From Chloroflexia bacterium (GTDB taxonomy: Bacteria; Chloroflexota; Chloroflexia; Thermomicrobiales; UBA6265), in the NCBI GenBank assembly GCA_013698285.1, contig JACCVE010000436.1, positions 1-8,616 of the forward strand: DNA of 8,616 nt. Direction: 5' to 3'. The position numbers were made by a program, and so were the translations under genes. The first letter of the stretch is position 1; each line of letters opens with the position of its first letter. A model generated the notes under the pieces. It saw nothing but the letters and a program-made list of their open reading frames with translations, made no database searches and was not told where the DNA came from. Below are positions 1-6,953 of the stretch, one piece after another.

Positions 1-954
1 GTCCAACGGATAGAACGCCAGGGTCCCGGCCCGGGTCGCATCGACGCAGGTGAAGCGGCGGACCTCCACCGTCACCCCCGTTTCCCACGGCTCGACGTAG
101 GCCACCAGCGCGACATCGACGCGTTGACCCGGTACCAGAGAAACGACCGGGGAGACGGTCCCCCCGACATCGACCGAGACGAACGGAACGACCGGCTCCA
201 CCGAGAACGCGACGGAGCCGTCCACCCGTGTTCGGGCCGTCTCCAGCGTCTCTGCCGCCCCCTCGCCCGCAAACGACGACTCGGCGCGGAGGGCCACGGC
301 GTATTCATCCTCGCCCGCCGGGCGGCACCCGGCGAGGTCGAGGTCGGTCGCCAGCGGGTCATCGATCACGGCCCGCGTCGTCCCGGCCAGGGTCGCGTCC
401 GGGCAGACCGAGACGCTCGCCGTGACGACCCCGGAGTCACGCGTCGCCGGTGGCGCGACCGGATCGGGCCCGCCGGTGAAGCTGAGCACCAGGATCGACC
501 GTTCGGCGACACCGGAGGCGAGGTCGACCGAGAACTGCCCCCCGCGGTCCTGGTCACCCTGGCCGAGATAGACGAACGGCAGGTCGCCGGCATACCGCAA
601 GGTGACCGTCCCCGACGCGTCCGAATCCCCCGAGGTGACCCGGGTGCCCCGGTCCTCCGCGCCCGTCGCCGAGGCATAGAGATCAAGCGTCACCTCCCCG
701 GCGGTGGCCAGGCGACAGCCCGAGTAGTCGATCCCCGCGGTGGGATCGGTCAGGAAGACCGTCCGGCCCGCCAGGGCACTCTCGGCGCAGACACCCACCT
801 GGGCGAAGATGGTGGTCCCGGTGCTCTGGGCCGTGGCCCCGGCGGGCAGCCCGCCGAGCAGGACCAAGCAGGCGAGCGGGACGAACGCCCGCCGGACCCG
901 CAACACAAGGTGCGGCAACACGCCGCGTGATGGCGACCACGATCGACTCGACAT
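1..954 (-). CDS. Secreted protein with Cys-pair beta-sandwich repeats, C-terminus off the window
   Basis: The frame is open for 318 codons from ATG at 954 to the window edge, so the C-terminus is missing. The ATG follows a GGGAG-type ribosome-binding site. Residues 1-43 form a Sec signal peptide: an Arg-containing start, a hydrophobic core at about 24-37, and an A-T-A/Q-S signal-peptidase I site at about 42/43. C29 lies inside the core and is not a credible lipobox. The mature chain is acidic and beta-rich. It has repeats opening V-x-V-C (C56, C184, and C303 after V-R-R-F-T), each followed by x-(D/E/P)-x-x-x-A-G-(R/T)-T-like sequence. The first two are paired with a second Cys at C80 (C-x23-C) and C210 (C-x25-C). 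This looks like a prealbumin or Cna-B-like surface repeat; disulfides are inferred. It is transcribed divergently from the Cys-repeat protein at 1230-3161 and probably shares its surface role. I do not recognise a named family. Confidence 0.8.
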   Translation of the reverse strand, partial: MSSRSWSPSRGVLPHLVLRVRRAFVPLACLVLLGGLPAGATAQSTGTTIFAQVGVCAESALAGRTVFLTDPTAGIDYSGCRLATAGEVTLDLYASATGAEDRGTRVTSGDSDASGTVTLRYAGDLPFVYLGQGDQDRGGQFSVDLASGVAERSILVLSFTGGPDPVAPPATRDSGVVTASVSVCPDATLAGTTRAVIDDPLATDLDLAGCRPAGEDEYAVALRAESSFAGEGAAETLETARTRVDGSVAFSVEPVVPFVSVDVGGTVSPVVSLVPGQRVDVALVAYVEPWETGVTVEVRRFTCVDATRAGTLAFYPLD

Positions 955-1000
955 CGGCGCTCTCCCTTCCCAAGAGGACTCGACCGTCAGGCGGGGACGG

Positions 1001-1012
1001 GTGTACGTACAC
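1001..1012. promoter_or_regulatory. Perfect 12-bp palindrome, candidate operator
   Basis: GTGTACGTACAC is a perfect dyad with no spacer. It overlaps the 3' end of the extended -10 at 1011-1019 and the predicted start site of the leftward gene, where a repressor would block polymerase. No regulator gene lies in the window, so the binding protein is unknown. Function is inferred from position and symmetry only. Confidence 0.4.
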
Positions 1013-1019
1013 TATATCA
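1011..1019 (-). promoter_or_regulatory. Extended -10 promoter element for the leftward secreted-protein gene
   Basis: On the minus strand this reads TGATATAGT. It is an extended -10 (TGn) followed by TATAGT, which matches TATAAT at 5 of 6 positions. No good -35 is visible at 16-18 bp, which is tolerated with extended -10 promoters. Transcription would begin near 1004, leaving a leader of about 50 nt before the ATG at 954. The AT-rich patch stands out from its GC-rich surroundings. Confidence 0.5.
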
Positions 1020-1054
1020 CACCGACCGGACGGGGTGTCCGATCAGAGATGCGG

Positions 1055-1060
1055 TATGAT
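1055..1060 (+). promoter_or_regulatory. Possible -10 element for the rightward repeat-protein gene
   Basis: TATGAT matches TATAAT at 5 of 6 positions and lies about 170 bp upstream of the GTG start at 1230. No TTGACA-like hexamer sits 16-18 bp upstream, so this is weak. If real, the transcript would have a leader of about 160 nt containing the two hairpins at 1170-1206. Confidence 0.25.
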
Positions 1061-1169
1061 CGTGCTGCTGACCTGGCGTTCGACCGGGCTCGTCCGGTGG
1101 GGCGCGGGCGGGGCGCTCCCGAGCCGCCCCGCGAAACCGAACGGGCTGCCACGGCGTCAGGTATGGCAA

Positions 1170-1206
1170 GATGGCCCGGCCATCGACCGGACCCGAGGTG
1201 GTCCGG
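1170..1206 (+). promoter_or_regulatory. Two adjacent hairpins in the 5' leader of the repeat-protein gene
   Basis: GATGGCC-C-GGCCATC (1170-1184) is a 7-bp dyad around a single base. CCGGACC-(6 nt)-GGTCCGG (1187-1206) is a perfect 7-bp stem with a 6-nt loop. The second ends 8 bp before the Shine-Dalgarno. They may be leader RNA structures that influence translation or mRNA stability, or operator dyads. They have no U-tract and are not terminators. Confidence 0.35.
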
Positions 1207-1214
1207 AGGGATAC

Positions 1215-1225
1215 AGGAGGTGATC
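1215..1225 (+). promoter_or_regulatory. Very strong Shine-Dalgarno deciding the GTG start
   Basis: AGGAGGTGATC is complementary over 11 bases to the usual 3' end of bacterial 16S rRNA, longer than most natural sites. Its AGGAGG core ends 9 nt before the GTG at 1230, which fixes that start. Confidence 0.8.
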
Positions 1226-1229
1226 ACTC

Positions 1230-3161
1230 GTGAGTACCACGATCGTTCGGGGACACGGATCCCCGGCACATCGCCGTGGCCGGCGCGGCCCCATCGGCGC
1301 CTTGGGCATCCTCGCCGCGATGCTCGTCGTGGCCCTATTCGCCGCCCCACTGGCGACGCTGGGCATGATCCAGACCGATTCCGACGCCCCGTCACCCGCC
1401 GGGGGGCCGACCAAGGTCATCGCCCAGGGCGTCGCCAGCCTGCCCGACCAGGCAGCCTGGCGAGTGGTCGCCGACACTGCCGAGCCGCTGGACGAGGCAT
1501 TGCCGGAGGAACGTTCCCTCGGGTTCTCCGTGGCCGACGAGGGCGGCGTCCTGGTCAACAGCCTGACCTTCGGCGACCAGTCCCGGCTGGCGGCCGGTGA
1601 GGCGGCCTTCGTCTCGTCCGGCGCCATCGAGCAGCGGGCCAGCGTCACCGATTCCGCGACCAGTTACTACCGGATCGGCCTGGTCGCCGCCGAGAACGCC
1701 GCCGACGCGGGCGGCGACGACCTGGTCTTCGACGGCGACGCCTTCGATGCCCCGGGCGGCAACCGCGACATCGACCTGGTCGGGGCGGACCTTGCCCCGG
1801 ACGAGGAGGCCGAACTGGGAGGCTCGGAGAGCCCCGCCCTGCTGCTGGTCACCGCCGGCGAGATCACCATCCAGGGGGGATCTGACGAGGTCGCCATCGA
1901 GGCCGGCGATGCCGCCACGATCCAGGGTGACGTGACCCTCGTCTCCAGCGGGGCCCAGACCGCGAGCTTCGTCGCCGCCGTGATCGGTGCCGAGGTGCCG
2001 CCCATCCCCCGCTTCGCCGGCTCCTTGACCCTGGCGGTCGAGAGCTGCGCGCCGGGGCTCACGCCCGCCACCCTCGACGCGTCCGCCTGCGAGCCGGTCA
2101 GCGGTGATGACGGGTTCGACATCGGCCTGGTCGATGCCGACGGCGACGCCGTCACCACCGACGACACCCTGGCCGACGGCGAGCTGTCCTGGCCCGCCCT
2201 GGCCTTCGGCACGTACACCTTCACGGCGCCGACCCAGCCGGAGCCGTTCGATGACTTCCTGGTCACCGACGCCGACGGCGTGGCGACCGCCGACCTCTCC
2301 GTGACCATCGGCCCCGACCAGCCAGACGTGGTCCGGGTCCTCTTCAACTTCCAGCCGGAGGAGGTCGCCGAGGGCACGATCACTCTCCAGGTGCGGGCCT
2401 GCCCGGCGGGGATGACCCCGGAGACCCTGGTCGGTGACGACTGCGACCTGGCCCCCGAGGGGTTTGAGGTCCAGATCACCGAGGACGCCACCGGTGAGAC
2501 GCTGACCCTGGCCGACGCCGAGGCGGATGGGGGCACGTTCACCTTCACCGGCCTGGCCGTCCGGCCCGGTGATGGTGACACCGACACGGGCAACTTCACC
2601 GTCACCGAGACGACCCTGCCGCCCGGCTTTGACGAGTACCTGATCGTCGGGGAGTTCCCCGAGCCGAGCGCCAGCAGCTACCTGGTGGTCCTGACCAGCG
2701 ACGCGCCAGAGGAACTGGTGACGATCTACAACTTCACCACCGAGGACGACGTCGCCACCCCCGGCGCCGACACCGGTGACGGCGATGACGGCGGCGACGT
2801 GGCCGGCATCGGCTCGGTGACGATCCAGGTCGCGACCTGTCCCGAGGGATCGACCCCGACCTCCTTCGATGCCGCCGCCTGCGCGCCGGCCAGCGAGGGT
2901 GGCTTCGAGGTCTTCCTCTACACGCCGGACGGGGGCGCCCTGACCCTGGCCGACGCCGTCAACGACGGCGCCACGGTGACCTGGACCAGCCTCCCGGCCG
3001 GCACCTACTTCGTGGAGATCACGAGTTTCCCGGACGGCATCGGTGCCGCCATCGCCACCGACACCACGACGGCGACCAACAACGCCAATGCCTACCAGGT
3101 GGTGGTGACCGAGGGTGACCCGGACGTCGGCCTAAACTTCTACCTCTTCCCCGCCAGCTAG
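1230..3161 (+). CDS. Exported surface protein: cupin-like N-terminal half plus three C-x13-C repeats
   Basis: A 643-residue protein starting at GTG. Residues 1-20 are Arg-rich and 21-46 hydrophobic, forming a signal peptide or uncleaved anchor without a clear A-x-A site. Residues about 62-152 and 202-255 look like a double-stranded beta-helix (cupin-like) region; the motif A-L-L-L-V-T-A-G-E-I-T-I then I-E-A-G-D-A-A-T-I is typical. I see no metal-binding His cluster, so a structural rather than enzymatic role is likelier. Three tandem repeats follow (about 265-374, 383-502, 529-640), each opening with (V/A)-x-x-C, then C-x13-C (C273/C287, C391/C405, C537/C551), then a Gly-Phe-(D/E)-(I/V) strand. 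The first two close with F-N-F or Y-N-F. These six are the only cysteines. A D/G/T-rich linker at about 503-528 separates repeats two and three. The chain is strongly acidic. It is divergent from the secreted Cys-repeat gene at 1-954. Adhesion or surface-layer function is inference. Confidence 0.85.
   Translation: MSTTIVRGHGSPAHRRGRRGPIGALGILAAMLVVALFAAPLATLGMIQTDSDAPSPAGGPTKVIAQGVASLPDQAAWRVVADTAEPLDEALPEERSLGFSVADEGGVLVNSLTFGDQSRLAAGEAAFVSSGAIEQRASVTDSATSYYRIGLVAAENAADAGGDDLVFDGDAFDAPGGNRDIDLVGADLAPDEEAELGGSESPALLLVTAGEITIQGGSDEVAIEAGDAATIQGDVTLVSSGAQTASFVAAVIGAEVPPIPRFAGSLTLAVESCAPGLTPATLDASACEPVSGDDGFDIGLVDADGDAVTTDDTLADGELSWPALAFGTYTFTAPTQPEPFDDFLVTDADGVATADLSVTIGPDQPDVVRVLFNFQPEEVAEGTITLQVRACPAGMTPETLVGDDCDLAPEGFEVQITEDATGETLTLADAEADGGTFTFTGLAVRPGDGDTDTGNFTVTETTLPPGFDEYLIVGEFPEPSASSYLVVLTSDAPEELVTIYNFTTEDDVATPGADTGDGDDGGDVAGIGSVTIQVATCPEGSTPTSFDAAACAPASEGGFEVFLYTPDGGALTLADAVNDGATVTWTSLPAGTYFVEITSFPDGIGAAIATDTTTATNNANAYQVVVTEGDPDVGLNFYLFPAS
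2022..3149 (+). repeat. Three tandem protein-domain repeats inside the surface-protein gene
   Basis: Repeat units lie at about 2022-2351, 2376-2735 and 2814-3149. The pattern is L-x-V-x-x-C-x13-C, then G-F-(D/E)-V, a D-G or T-L-A-D segment, a G-T-(Y/F)-x-F strand, and closing x-x-Y-N-F. They are diverged at DNA level. One stretch, CTGACCCTGGCCGACGCCG, is identical at 2502-2520 (unit two) and 2940-2958 (unit three). Unit one keeps a related CACCCTGGCCGACGGC. This fits old domain duplication. Confidence 0.75.
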
Positions 3162-3198
3162 GGTAACGCGGGCCGCACGTCGCGGCGGGACACGAAGT

Positions 3199-3231
3199 CG
3201 AAGGGGCTGCCCGCGGCGGGCAGCCCCTTCG
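3199..3231. terminator. 14-bp perfect hairpin between convergent genes
   Basis: CGAAGGGGCTGCCC pairs perfectly with GGGCAGCCCCTTCG across a 5-nt GCGGC loop. It lies 37 bp past the stop of the repeat-protein gene and about 200 bp past the stop of the convergent dehydratase gene, so it could stop transcription from both sides. There is no run of T on either strand, so it may work as a GC-rich hairpin terminator or as a 3'-end stabiliser. The rest of 3162-3434 holds no recognisable gene. Confidence 0.6.
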
Positions 3232-3434
3232 TCATGCCGGGACCGAGAACGATGATCGGGCGCGACGACCGGCGGCCCGGCTTCACAACACCATGCCGGG
3301 ACGCCGCTTGCCGCGTCCTGCCCAGGTACGGGCGTCGCGACCCGGCCGTGATCGCCGTTCAGGGGACCCAGCGAGCGGCGCCCCCACATCCTGACCGGCA
3401 CCCGGCGCACCCGGTCCGCTTGGGCTTCCGCGAC

Positions 3435-4442
3435 CTAGAGCAACGCCCGCAGCCGACCGGTGTCGATGTTGCCACCGCTGAGGGTGGCGACGGCCGCCGT
3501 GCCGGGCGCGAGGCCAGCGGCGCCGTTCAGCAGGGCCGCGACACCGGCCGCCCCGGCCGGTTCGACCAGCACCTTGGCCCGCTCCAGGATCAGGCGCAGG
3601 GCGGCCATGATCTCGTCGTCGGTCAGCAGCACCACGTCATCGACCAGGCGGGCGATGATGGCGTGGGTGGTCTCCGCCCCGAATGGGGCGGACAGGCCAT
3701 CGGCCACGGTCGTGATCGACTCCAGGGTGATCGGGCGGCCGGCGGCCAGGCCGCGGGAGACGGTCGGCGCGCCCTCCGGCTCGGCCCCGACGATCCGGAT
3801 CTCCGGGCGCTGGCTCTTCACCGCCACGGCGATGCCGGCCAGCAGCCCGCCGCCCCCGACGCAGACCGAGATCGCCTCCGTCTCTGGCCCATCCTCCAGG
3901 ATCTCCAGGCCGACGGTCCCCTGCCCGGCGATGATCGCCGGGTCGCCGAAGGGGTGGACGAAGTGCATCCCGTGCGCCTCGCGATGGGCCTCCATCGCCG
4001 CGAAGACCCGCTCCATGACGGGGGCGAAGTGGGCCTCGGCCCCGTACCCCCGGATCGCGGCCACCTTCGAGGGCGTCGCCGTCTCTGGCATGAACACCGC
4101 GCAGCGGACCCCAAACTTGGCCGCCGCCCAGGCCAGCCCCTGGCCGTGGTTCCCGGCCGAGAGGGTGACGATCCCCCGTTCCCGCTGCTCCGGCGAGAGC
4201 CGCAACAGCGCGTTCAACGCCCCGCGCGCTTTGAAGGACCCGGTCTTCTGGAAGTTCTCGGCCTTGAGCCCGAGCCGCGTCCGAGTCATCGCCGAAAGCG
4301 CTTCGCAGCGCAGCAGGGGCGTGCGGTGGATGAACGGGGTGATGCGTTCCCGCGCGGCGACCACGTCCGCCAGGGTCACCGGCAAGTCGTCCAGCGCCGA
4401 ATTGGCCAACGGAATCGTTGCGACGCCTGCGACCTGAGTCAT
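3435..4442 (-). CDS. PLP-dependent threonine/serine dehydratase, short form without ACT domain
   Basis: A 335-residue fold-type II PLP enzyme, probably threonine ammonia-lyase (threonine to 2-oxobutanoate plus ammonia, cytoplasmic). The Schiff-base lysine is K71 in S-F-K-A-R-G-A (69-75). S-A-G-N-H-G-Q-G (95-102) and the glycine loop G-G-G-G-L (196-200) bind substrate and cofactor phosphate. L-S-G-G-N-I-D (321-327) supplies the Ser near the pyridine nitrogen. The chain ends just after this motif, so the C-terminal ACT-like domain of biosynthetic IlvA is absent. It matches the roughly 330-residue catabolic TdcB-like class, and isoleucine feedback is not expected. Start ATG at 4442 follows GAGG with about 5 nt spacing. 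A serine dehydratase or serine racemase cannot be excluded because they share these motifs. It follows the hydrolase gene on the same strand after 256 bp with a hairpin between, so co-transcription is doubtful. Confidence 0.88.
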   Translation of the reverse strand: MTQVAGVATIPLANSALDDLPVTLADVVAARERITPFIHRTPLLRCEALSAMTRTRLGLKAENFQKTGSFKARGALNALLRLSPEQRERGIVTLSAGNHGQGLAWAAAKFGVRCAVFMPETATPSKVAAIRGYGAEAHFAPVMERVFAAMEAHREAHGMHFVHPFGDPAIIAGQGTVGLEILEDGPETEAISVCVGGGGLLAGIAVAVKSQRPEIRIVGAEPEGAPTVSRGLAAGRPITLESITTVADGLSAPFGAETTHAIIARLVDDVVLLTDDEIMAALRLILERAKVLVEPAGAAGVAALLNGAAGLAPGTAAVATLSGGNIDTGRLRALL

Positions 4443-4619
4443 GGGTGCCTCGCTACCGTGGGATCAGCGGCCCGCGCACTCCGAGATGGCGGGAGATCAT
4501 GTCCGGCAGGATACCCTGCTCGCCCGGCACACACCATGGGAGAAACGTCGCGGCCGATCGGCATTCCGATCTCCGCGCCGCTGCATTTCCTCGCCCGAGC
4601 CAAACTGCGCCAATGACGA

Positions 4620-4649
4620 ACGGGACGGCGGGCAAGCCCACCGTCCCGT
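4620..4649. terminator. 14-bp hairpin between the hydrolase and dehydratase genes
   Basis: ACGGGACGGCGGGC, AA, then GCCCACCGTCCCGT forms a 14-pair stem with one mismatch or wobble (C opposite A on the plus strand, G-U in minus-strand RNA) and a minimal loop. It lies about 50 nt past the stop of the leftward hydrolase gene, where its terminator would be expected. The minus-strand tail is only TTCGTCATT, so the U-tract is poor. The rest of 4443-4698 has no recognisable gene. A weak TATCCT at 4508-4513 (-) could be a -10 for the dehydratase. Confidence 0.5.
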
Positions 4650-4698
4650 CTCGACTTTTGTGCCCTCTGTGACCGTTCCAGGCACGGTCGGTTGGAGA

Positions 4699-5877
4699 CT
4701 ACGCCGTCGGGGTGGACTCGCCGCCGTCCTCGAAGGAGGCAGTCAGGCGCTCGGCGGCGGCGGCGACCGCGTCGGCTGCCTCGTCGATCGCGCCGACCAT
4801 CCCGAAGAACTCGTGGGTGACGCCCTCATAGATGGTGACTTCCGTGTCTACCCCGGCGTCGGTCAACGCCTGGGCGTAGACCTCACCCTGGGCGCGCAGC
4901 GGGTCGATCTCGGCCAGGACCACGGTCGCGGTCGGCAGGCCGGTCAGGTCGGCGACCAGCGGCGAGGCGAACGGGCTGGTGACGTCAGGCAGGTAATAGC
5001 TGCCGAACCACTCCAGTGCCGCCGCGTCGAGGAACAACGAGCCGACATTGAGGGTGGCGGCCGTCTCGGGGTCGGCGTCCGGGGTGAACGTCGTCACCGG
5101 GTAGACCAGCAGCTGGTGGACCGGCAGGACGCCGCCCTGGTCGCGGGTCAGGAGGCAGGCGACCGTCGCCAGGTTGCCACCGGCGCTCTCGCCGCCGACG
5201 GCCACGCGATCCGAGTCACCGTTGACGAGGTTGGCGTTCTCGATCACGTACTGGAGGGCGGCGTAGGCGTCGTCGGCGGCGGCCGGGAACGGGTTCTCCG
5301 GCGCCTGGCGGTAGCCGACCGAGACGACCACGCAACCGGCGGCGTTCGCCAGGGCGCGGGCGGAGTTCTCGTAGGTGGCGATGTTGGCGATCACCCAACC
5401 GCCGCCGTGGAAGTAGACGAGGACCGGGAACGGGCCCTCACCCTCGGGGGTGAAGACGCGGCACGGGATGTCGCCGCCCGGGCCCGGGATCAACAGGACC
5501 GAGACATCGGCGACGGCTTCGAGAGCCGGCTCGCCCTGCTCGGCCCGGACGGCGGCGTAGGCATCGAAGAAGCTCGGCAGCTCACGGGCGACGCGCGGCT
5601 CGACCTCGTAGATAGCCGGGGATTCAAAGGCGGCGAAGGCGGCCAGCACGGCGGCCATCTGCTCGTTCGGGCTGCCGGTGGTCACGTCCGACCCGACCGG
5701 GGTGCCCTCGGCGACGGGCGTCCCGTCCTGGGCCCGAACCACGCGGCCGCCGAACGCGGCCGGGACGGCGCCGGCGAGGGCTGCCGCACCGGCCAGCTTG
5801 GCGGAGCCGGTCAGCATGCTCCGGCGAGACGGCCGGATAGCCGACGATACCGCGTTGTCCTGGTCAAACTGTCCCAC
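4699..5877 (-). CDS. Tat-exported HSL-family alpha/beta hydrolase (esterase/lipase)
   Basis: A 392-residue hydrolase of the hormone-sensitive-lipase family, likely hydrolysing short-chain or other carboxyl esters outside the cytoplasm; the natural substrate is unknown. A twin-arginine signal is clear: S-R-R-S-M-L (R18, R19), a hydrophobic run at about 24-43, and cleavage near V-R-A/Q at 49/50, followed by a low-complexity G-T-P-V linker. The oxyanion motif is H-G-G-G-W at 157-161. The nucleophile is S231 in G-E-S-A-G-G. The acid is probably D325 in E-I-D-P-L-R and the His is H355 in V-T-H-E-F-F-G, giving a complete triad in family order. GTG at 5877 is chosen because AAGGGAG (5884-5890) lies 6 nt upstream. 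An in-frame GTG at 5928 would add 17 residues but lacks a ribosome-binding site. The 248 bp upstream to the DUF429 gene contain no gene; a clear promoter was not found. Confidence 0.9.
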   Translation of the reverse strand: MGQFDQDNAVSSAIRPSRRSMLTGSAKLAGAAALAGAVPAAFGGRVVRAQDGTPVAEGTPVGSDVTTGSPNEQMAAVLAAFAAFESPAIYEVEPRVARELPSFFDAYAAVRAEQGEPALEAVADVSVLLIPGPGGDIPCRVFTPEGEGPFPVLVYFHGGGWVIANIATYENSARALANAAGCVVVSVGYRQAPENPFPAAADDAYAALQYVIENANLVNGDSDRVAVGGESAGGNLATVACLLTRDQGGVLPVHQLLVYPVTTFTPDADPETAATLNVGSLFLDAAALEWFGSYYLPDVTSPFASPLVADLTGLPTATVVLAEIDPLRAQGEVYAQALTDAGVDTEVTIYEGVTHEFFGMVGAIDEAADAVAAAAERLTASFEDGGESTPTA

Positions 5878-6125
5878 GAAGATCTCCCTTGGGTACTCTT
5901 GCGAACCCTTGTTCCCGCCACCTTCCACGTCTGGTCAAGAGACCAGCGCGGGGGCCGACGGCACGATGATGCCCCATGATGGGCCGGACCTCTGTCCATG
6001 TCCAGTTAATGCATGGTATGTGCCATCGGACCGCAAGGGAACTCGACCCACTGACCTCGGATGGATTCGGGGCCGAGAGGGGTCGCCGGTGCTCGTCGTG
6101 GGTCGAGCGTCGTCCCGCGACCGCA

Positions 6126-6953
6126 TCAGGCGGCCGGGTGACCTGAGCCGACGAGGCGACCGAGCGCGTCCGCGGTCGGGATCGCGATCCATCCCTCGAC
6201 CCGCGCATGCTCACGCTCGCTGTCCCCGGGCCGCTCCGTCGCGCCAATCGCCACCGCCCGCGCCACGAGGGCACAGACCAGGGCATCGAAGGCGTGATCG
6301 CTCGCGGCGCAGGTCCGCGCCACCGGCTCCGGGACGTCTAACCAGGGGCACGCGGCCAGCAGCGCCCGGAAGAGATTCGGGAGCGCGGTCGCCCGGCCCG
6401 CCAGCCCCTTGTAGCCGGAGGACGGTAGCGACCACCGCTGCATGGCCACGGCCGGATAGACCTCCACCACCCGCCCGGCACCCGACCGGTCCCCAACGCC
6501 CAGCGAGGCCAGCAGCCCGGCGCAGCGCATCGCCGTGATCGCGATCAGGTCCGACGAAACGCTCAGCGGCCATCGGCCCAGGACACCCCTGACCACCCAG
6601 TCGATCTGACGAAACCGCGGCGCGTCCCGCTGCACCGTGTCCCAGGGGATCGTCTCCGGTCGTCCCGCTGCCTGATCAGCCATCAACCGGATAAAGGGCT
6701 CCGGCCAGCCGAACGGTGCGTCGATACGGACCCTGTCGCAGCTCGCCGCCAGCACCAGCACCGCCGCGTCGTCGAGACCAACGCGGAGCACCTCAACGAT
6801 GGCCGTCGCTCCTGACCAGACCGCCACGAGATCGCCGGCCCGAGGACATCGCGGTAACAGTTCAGACGTGAGGGTGCGGCACTCGCTGCCCGATGATTCG
6901 CGACGGTCGAGACCTCGTCCGTACGCGACGCCCGAGCTCGGTTGGACATTCAT
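6126..6953 (-). CDS. DUF429 (predicted RNase H-fold) protein with abnormal N-terminus, possibly a pseudogene
   Basis: The frame is 275 codons from ATG at 6953. From residue about 43 it matches my knowledge of DUF429 proteins: V-x-I-D-A-P-F-G-W-P (75-84), R-Q-I-D (115-118), P-L-S-V-S-S-D (129-135), E-V-Y-P-A (164-168), Y-K-G (181-183), D-x-x-F-D-A-L-V-C-A-L (219-229) and E-G-W-I-A-I-P (253-259). The family is predicted to be an RNase H-like nuclease; its biochemical role is unsettled. Members normally begin with a strand reading A-G-x-D-L-A; that strand and its Asp are absent. Residues 1-31 are instead encoded inside the 118-bp inverted-repeat element at 6862-6979. No ribosome-binding site precedes ATG 6953. 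GTG at 6827 is an alternative start, also without a good site. The gene may be 5'-disrupted or weakly expressed. It is divergent from the methyltransferase gene. Confidence 0.72.
   Translation of the reverse strand: MNVQPSSGVAYGRGLDRRESSGSECRTLTSELLPRCPRAGDLVAVWSGATAIVEVLRVGLDDAAVLVLAASCDRVRIDAPFGWPEPFIRLMADQAAGRPETIPWDTVQRDAPRFRQIDWVVRGVLGRWPLSVSSDLIAITAMRCAGLLASLGVGDRSGAGRVVEVYPAVAMQRWSLPSSGYKGLAGRATALPNLFRALLAACPWLDVPEPVARTCAASDHAFDALVCALVARAVAIGATERPGDSEREHARVEGWIAIPTADALGRLVGSGHPAA

Noticed and set aside
862..876. Lipoprotein reading of the leftward signal peptide (Cys 29)
   Set aside because: The residues before the Cys (P-L-A) do not fit a lipobox well, and the hydrophobic core continues past it to an A-T-A cleavage site.
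124..930. 268-codon plus-strand open frame at the left edge
   Set aside because: Shadow of the minus-strand secreted Cys-repeat protein, which has a start site, a signal peptide and periodic repeats; the plus frame is Arg/Gly/Asp-rich without motifs.
3460..4437. Long plus-strand open frame opposite the dehydratase gene
   Set aside because: It mirrors the dehydratase in high-GC DNA. Its translation is Ala/Pro/Ser/Arg-rich with no motif, whereas the minus strand has the full PLP enzyme motif set.
5931..5946. CTGGTC-AAGA-GACCAG dyad upstream of the hydrolase
   Set aside because: Only 6-bp arms with no linked promoter or terminator features; short dyads of this size are common by chance.
4441..5979. 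512-codon plus-strand open frame opposite the hydrolase
   Set aside because: It is rich in Gly, Asp, Arg and Val with no family motif. The opposite strand encodes a complete HSL hydrolase with Tat signal and triad.
6025..6065. tRNA 3'-half-like sequence on the minus strand (GAGGTCAGTGGG, then TCGAGTT)
   Set aside because: The T-stem does not pair (AGTGGG against TCCCTT), the T-loop lacks the normal TTCGA start, and no matching acceptor 5' strand lies about 70 nt upstream.
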